Shown piece after piece: positions 40,973 through 44,108 of a stretch of DNA of 44,108 nucleotides. The stretch lies in the NCBI GenBank assembly GCA_937900285.1, contig CALCEM010000080.1, positions 1 to 44,108 on the forward strand, read 5' to 3'. Made by a program: the position numbers and the translations under genes. A model generated the notes under the pieces. The model was given only the letters and a program-made list of their open reading frames with translations. It was not told the DNA's origin and ran no database searches. This stretch comes from an uncultured Fretibacterium sp. (lineage in GTDB: Bacteria; Synergistota; Synergistia; Synergistales; Aminobacteriaceae). Within the stretch, counting starts at the first letter, position 1. Each line of letters begins with the position of its first letter.

Positions 40973-41003
40973 CCCTCCTGTAAAATTTGCGGGAGGGTTT
41001 TTT
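40973..41003 (+). terminator. Intrinsic terminator after citF
   Basis: CCCTCC (40973-40978) pairs with GGAGGG (40992-40997), extended by a T-G wobble, followed by six T (40998-41003). Strong terminator ending the tct-cit module. Confidence 0.85.
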
Positions 41004-41129
41004 ATGTAAAATTCGTTTTGTGAAGGAGCCTGACAAGATATCAGAAAATTTGTATAACCCGCACATCAAAAAGCAAGGGCACTCCCAATTATTTAGCACA
41101 ATAATATGTTAAAATTCGTTAAGACATCT

Positions 41130-41149
41130 TTTATATTTATAAATATAAA
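41130..41149. repeat. Perfect 20-bp palindrome upstream of the restriction-modification gene
   Basis: Positions 41130-41149 read the same on both strands (two halves of TTTATATTTA in inverted orientation) and end 17 bases before the TTG at 41167. It could be an operator, but it is entirely A and T, so chance is not negligible. The rest of 40957-41154 holds only the citF terminator and no further recognisable element. Confidence 0.6.
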
Positions 41150-41166
41150 TTAAATTGGTGATCCAA

Positions 41167-43980
41167 TTGCAGGAAGATCTTAATAATAATAATAATAATA
41201 ATAATTTTTATGACAAATGGAAAAATTTAGGGAACGAAAAAAGCGACACCCAAAAATTTTGGCTCGAAATTATACGCGACATTTTAGGCTACGATAACCC
41301 GGAGGATTTTATAGAATTTGAACAGCGCGTCGACACCGGGCACGTGAATTTTATTGATGCTTATGTACAATCAAGCTGTACCGTCATCGAACAAAAAGGC
41401 AGTAATATCGACCTCGATAAATCTTATTTACAGTCTGATGGCTCGGCTTTAACTCCTTTTTTGCAGGCTAAAAAATATTACGACTGGCTGCCTAAATCAG
41501 ATAGAGGCCGTTATATTGTCGTCAGCAATTTTAAAGAGATCAGAATTTACGACATGGACAGCAAAAATATTCATAAAATCAAGCCGATAATTATTTTACT
41601 CGAAAATTTGGAACGCAAAAAAAAGGATTTAGAATTCCTGATCGACCCTGAAAAAAATATTTCTCATGAAGAAAAAATTTCACAGCAGGCAGGCAAATTA
41701 ATACAAAAATTACGCGACGAATTAAAAAAACGTTATATCGTCAACGAAAACAAAAATAAAAATATTAATAATAATAATAACGATCTCGATGATTTAACAA
41801 AATTTTGCGTGCGAATTGTATTTTTATTATATGCCGAAGATTCAGGATTACTTAATAAATCGCAGTTTCATGACTATTTGAAACCCCGTGAACTCGTTGC
41901 GCGTGATGCCCTGAAAAAATTATTTTGCGTGCTGGCTCAGAAAATTGACGAGCGCGATCCGTATCTTGAAACAGATTTAAAAAATTTTCCGTACGTTAAT
42001 GGCGGATTGTTCAAAGGTGAAATTGAAATTCCAGGACTAGACGGCGAACCCTTTAAAATTATTTTGGAGGAAATGTCTGAGGGCTTTAACTGGAACGAAA
42101 TTAACCCGACAATTTTCGGCGCGATATTCGAATCAGTTTTAAATAATAAAGAGCAACACTCCGGCGGAATGCATTACACCAGCCCGGAAAATATTCATAA
42201 ATTAATCGACCCGTTGTTTATGGACGATTTAAATAAAGAGTTCGAGCGCATATTAAAATTAAAAAAATCCGAGCGCAAAACTAAATTAAATAAATTCTGG
42301 GATCACATAAGCAGTTTAATATTTTTTGACCCGGCGTGCGGTTCTGGAAATTTCTTGACTGAAACATATTTAACATTACGGAAACTCGAAAATAAAATTT
42401 TAATTGAGCTGTCGAAGGACGATAATATTACATATTCAAAAGTCAGCATATTTCAGTTTTTCGGGCTGGAAATTGATAATTTTGCGGTTGAAGTGGCCCG
42501 GACTGCTTTACTAATTGCAGAAAATCAAATGTATAATGCCACCAATAGGATTATTGCATTACGTGAAGCGCCTTTACCGTTAAAGAATCACGAAAATATA
42601 AAACATGACGACGCGTTAAAAGTCAGCTGGGATTTTGTGAAGGGTGATAAAATTTTTATAATCGGTAATCCTCCGTTTTTGGGCTATTCGAACCAGGAGA
42701 GCAAACAAAAAGAGGAGCTTAAAAATATTTTTCGTGACGAATCCGGCAAATTTTATAAATGCTCCGGTAAAATCGATTATGTAGCCGGCTGGTATTTCAA
42801 GGCTTGCGAGTTCATGCAGAATAATAAAAATGTTAAATCCGCTTTCGTCTCAACAAATTCAATTACTCAGGGTGAACAGGTTACGAATATTTTTAAGATT
42901 TTGCGCGAGAGATTTAAAATTCAAATTGATTTTGCATATAAAAATTTCAGGTGGGAAAATAAAGCCGAAAATATTGCGCATGTTTACGTCGTTATAATCG
43001 GTTTCAGCCTGCAAAATGAAAAAAATGAAAAAAATGAAAAATATAATGACGCTCCGAAAAAATTATTTATTGACGACAAAAATTTTAAACTTGTCAAACA
43101 CATAAATTTTTATTTGACTGAAGGCCCGGATGTTTTTATTGAGGCTCGTAAAAATCCGATTTGCGAAAATGTGCCCGTAATGATTGCCGGTGGTAAACCT
43201 GTCGAAGGCGGGAATTTAATTTTAACTGCTGAAGAACGGGATGAATTATTGAAAAGCGATCCGATAGCAAAAAAATTTATTCGTCCGTTTATGGGTGGTG
43301 AAGATTTTTTAAAACGTAAACCGCGTTATTGTTTATGGCTGGTTGGTGCAAATCCCGATGAAATAAAAAAATGCCCCCGCGTCATGGCCAGAATAAAAAA
43401 AGTTCGTGAATTTCGAGAGAAGAGCAAAAAAGAAGCAACCCGAAGAAAAGCCGAAACGCCGATGCTATTTAATGAAATTGTAGAATGTAAAACAAATTAT
43501 CTTGCGATCCCTGAAATTTCATCGTGCGCGAGAAAATATATTCCTGTTGACTGGCTTTCACCTGATGTTATTTCTAGTAATTCACTGAGAATTATTCTGA
43601 ATGCGGATTTATATCATTTTGGAATTTTAACGAGTATTGTGCACATGGCATGGATGCGTTGCGTATGTGGAAAAATGGGAACAAGTTACGATTATTCAAA
43701 TACGATCGTGTACAATAATTTCATATGGCCATCCCCGTCTGAAAAACAAGAAACAAAAATTGAAATGTCCGCGAAAAAAATAATTGAGGCGAGAAATTTA
43801 TATTCTGAGAATTCATTTGCGACGTTGTACGATGAAAATTTGATGCCTCCTGAACTCCGAAAAGCTCATAAAGAAAACGATGAAGCGGTGTGCGAGGCAT
43901 ATGGCTGGGCGAAAAATATCAGCGAGGGAGAAATTGTTTCAAAATTATTTGAGATGTACGATGATAAAATAAAGGAATAA
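41167..43980 (+). CDS. Single-chain MmeI-like restriction-modification enzyme
   Basis: Endonuclease and adenine methyltransferase in one polypeptide. The nuclease core is D64-x10-E75-x-K77 (FIDAYVQSSCTVIEQKGSNI). A helical spacer follows, then the methyltransferase with SAM motif FFDPACGSGNFL near 387, LEIDNFAVEVARTALLIAEN and catalytic NPPF near 500. The target-recognition region comes after (about 640 on). This order matches type IIL (MmeI) enzymes, where changes in the recognition region alter cutting and methylation together. TTG 41167 is preferred, with GGTGAT just upstream; codons from 41155 (TTG, GTG) have no site. Near its start are eight AAT codons in a row (41182-41205). All motifs look intact. 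Self-contained; no partner gene seen. Confidence 0.85.
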   Translation: MQEDLNNNNNNNNFYDKWKNLGNEKSDTQKFWLEIIRDILGYDNPEDFIEFEQRVDTGHVNFIDAYVQSSCTVIEQKGSNIDLDKSYLQSDGSALTPFLQAKKYYDWLPKSDRGRYIVVSNFKEIRIYDMDSKNIHKIKPIIILLENLERKKKDLEFLIDPEKNISHEEKISQQAGKLIQKLRDELKKRYIVNENKNKNINNNNNDLDDLTKFCVRIVFLLYAEDSGLLNKSQFHDYLKPRELVARDALKKLFCVLAQKIDERDPYLETDLKNFPYVNGGLFKGEIEIPGLDGEPFKIILEEMSEGFNWNEINPTIFGAIFESVLNNKEQHSGGMHYTSPENIHKLIDPLFMDDLNKEFERILKLKKSERKTKLNKFWDHISSLIFFDPACGSGNFLTETYLTLRKLENKILIELSKDDNITYSKVSIFQFFGLEIDNFAVEVARTALLIAENQMYNATNRIIALREAPLPLKNHENIKHDDALKVSWDFVKGDKIFIIGNPPFLGYSNQESKQKEELKNIFRDESGKFYKCSGKIDYVAGWYFKACEFMQNNKNVKSAFVSTNSITQGEQVTNIFKILRERFKIQIDFAYKNFRWENKAENIAHVYVVIIGFSLQNEKNEKNEKYNDAPKKLFIDDKNFKLVKHINFYLTEGPDVFIEARKNPICENVPVMIAGGKPVEGGNLILTAEERDELLKSDPIAKKFIRPFMGGEDFLKRKPRYCLWLVGANPDEIKKCPRVMARIKKVREFREKSKKEATRRKAETPMLFNEIVECKTNYLAIPEISSCARKYIPVDWLSPDVISSNSLRIILNADLYHFGILTSIVHMAWMRCVCGKMGTSYDYSNTIVYNNFIWPSPSEKQETKIEMSAKKIIEARNLYSENSFATLYDENLMPPELRKAHKENDEAVCEAYGWAKNISEGEIVSKLFEMYDDKIKE
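41182..41205 (+). repeat. (AAT)8 codon repeat in the restriction-modification gene
   Basis: Eight consecutive AAT codons encode eight Asn before the nuclease domain. Unit change would alter only the number of Asn, not the frame. A shorter run of mixed Asn codons occurs again near 41764-41780 in the same gene, and (AAT)6 occurs in the PASTA gene at 2478-2495. Confidence 0.9.
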
Positions 43981-44022
43981 AAAAATAAAAAAATAAAAAG
44001 TTTACGCGATAAATAATTTTTG

Positions 44023-44031
44023 TGATAGAAT
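44023..44031 (+). promoter_or_regulatory. Extended -10 promoter of the second RNA element
   Basis: TGATAGAAT (TG at 44023-44024, TAGAAT at 44026-44031). The flanking bases, GTGATAgAATtTGAacC, match 13 of 16 positions around the promoter at 31898-31914. TTTACG at 44001-44006 is a weak -35 at 19 bases. Confidence 0.5.
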
Positions 44032-44037
44032 TTGAAC

Positions 44038-44108
44038 CGAACAAGGACAGCGGAGAGGTGCTGGAGCCTTGAAAAAGTAAGTATAAAACATCCGAATTTA
44101 TCCTGCGA
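44038..44108 (+). ncRNA. Partial second copy of the antisense-RNA element (runs off the window)
   Basis: CAAGG/CCTTG (44042-44046 with 44067-44071) and CAGC/GCTG (44048-44051 with 44060-44063) form the same two-tier hairpin as at 31913-31944. It has the same one-base 5' bulge, three-base 3' bulge and GGAGAGG loop. Several pairs differ in both partners, so the structure rather than the sequence is kept. On the minus strand a TAA (44100-44098) lies 40 bases from the loop, against 41 in the first copy. That suggests a second small peptide gene ending here and extending beyond the window. Confidence 0.5.

Noticed and set aside
1..44108. CRISPR arrays, tRNA or rRNA genes, transposases, integrases, attachment sites
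   Set aside because: No spaced direct repeats, tRNA cloverleaf or rRNA segments, or matching protein motifs were found on reading both strands.

Overview
The window is AT-rich bacterial chromosome with densely packed genes. Codons mostly end in A or T, and TTG start codons with good Shine-Dalgarno (SD) sites are frequent. No rRNA, tRNA, CRISPR array, insertion sequence or integrase was seen. The gene set suggests an anaerobic, fermenting, flagellated bacterium with an outer envelope: flagellin and rod-binding protein, rubrerythrin, tripartite tricarboxylate transporter plus citrate lyase, FMN/FAD reductase plus ApbE, and many exported proteins. The order metallopeptidase-rsmB-PASTA-rpe-rodZ and the TctABC/citDEF content make a low-GC member of Synergistota my best guess. 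That assignment is from memory of gene content and is only moderately confident.

Layout. 1-4494 (+): housekeeping operon (YugP-like metallopeptidase tail, rsmB, PASTA protein, rpe, rodZ-like). 4594-7625 (-): flagellar rod-binding protein, then a DHHW/MBOAT O-acetylation pair with a consensus promoter whose start point falls in a pentanucleotide repeat. 7812-11109 (-): AddB-like Fe-S nuclease and a small Cys-tailed protein. 11209-13041 (+): glmS. 13109-15435 (-): two-rubredoxin rubrerythrin and flagellin. 15578-16600 (+): apbE. 16587-19243 (-): DUF4365 protein and dnaG. 19289-21765 (+): DUF2993 and DUF4153 proteins. 21811-22557 (-): glycosyltransferase. 22653-29845 (+): six overlapping or closely spaced genes for exported or membrane enzymes (5'-nucleotidase, PAP2 phosphatase, NlpC/P60-VanX fusion, acetolactate decarboxylase, NagZ-like GH3, solute-binding protein), which looks like an envelope and nucleotide salvage operon. 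29933-31810 (-): fumarate-reductase-like flavoprotein, a likely client of ApbE. 33651-40956 (+): tctC-tctC-(terminator)-tctB-tctA-citD-citE-citF, a citrate or tricarboxylate uptake and cleavage module. 41167-43980 (+): single-chain MmeI-like restriction-modification enzyme.

The most interesting region is 31899-32228. It has no long gene, but reading both strands gives a compact cassette. A 46-residue cationic, amphipathic peptide is encoded on the minus strand with its own extended -10 promoter, a structured leader whose hairpin covers the ribosome binding site, and complementary 5' and 3' mRNA ends. A plus-strand RNA of about 165 nt, with its own promoter and a clear intrinsic terminator, is antisense to most of it. 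The 5' hairpin of that RNA recurs with compensating base changes at the very end of the window (44023-44108), behind the restriction-modification gene. There a stop codon on the opposite strand sits at the same spacing, suggesting a second copy. The architecture resembles type I toxin-antitoxin loci, but I recognise no known family. An XRE-type regulator is divergently transcribed from the cassette through a 9-bp inverted repeat that contains both -10 elements.
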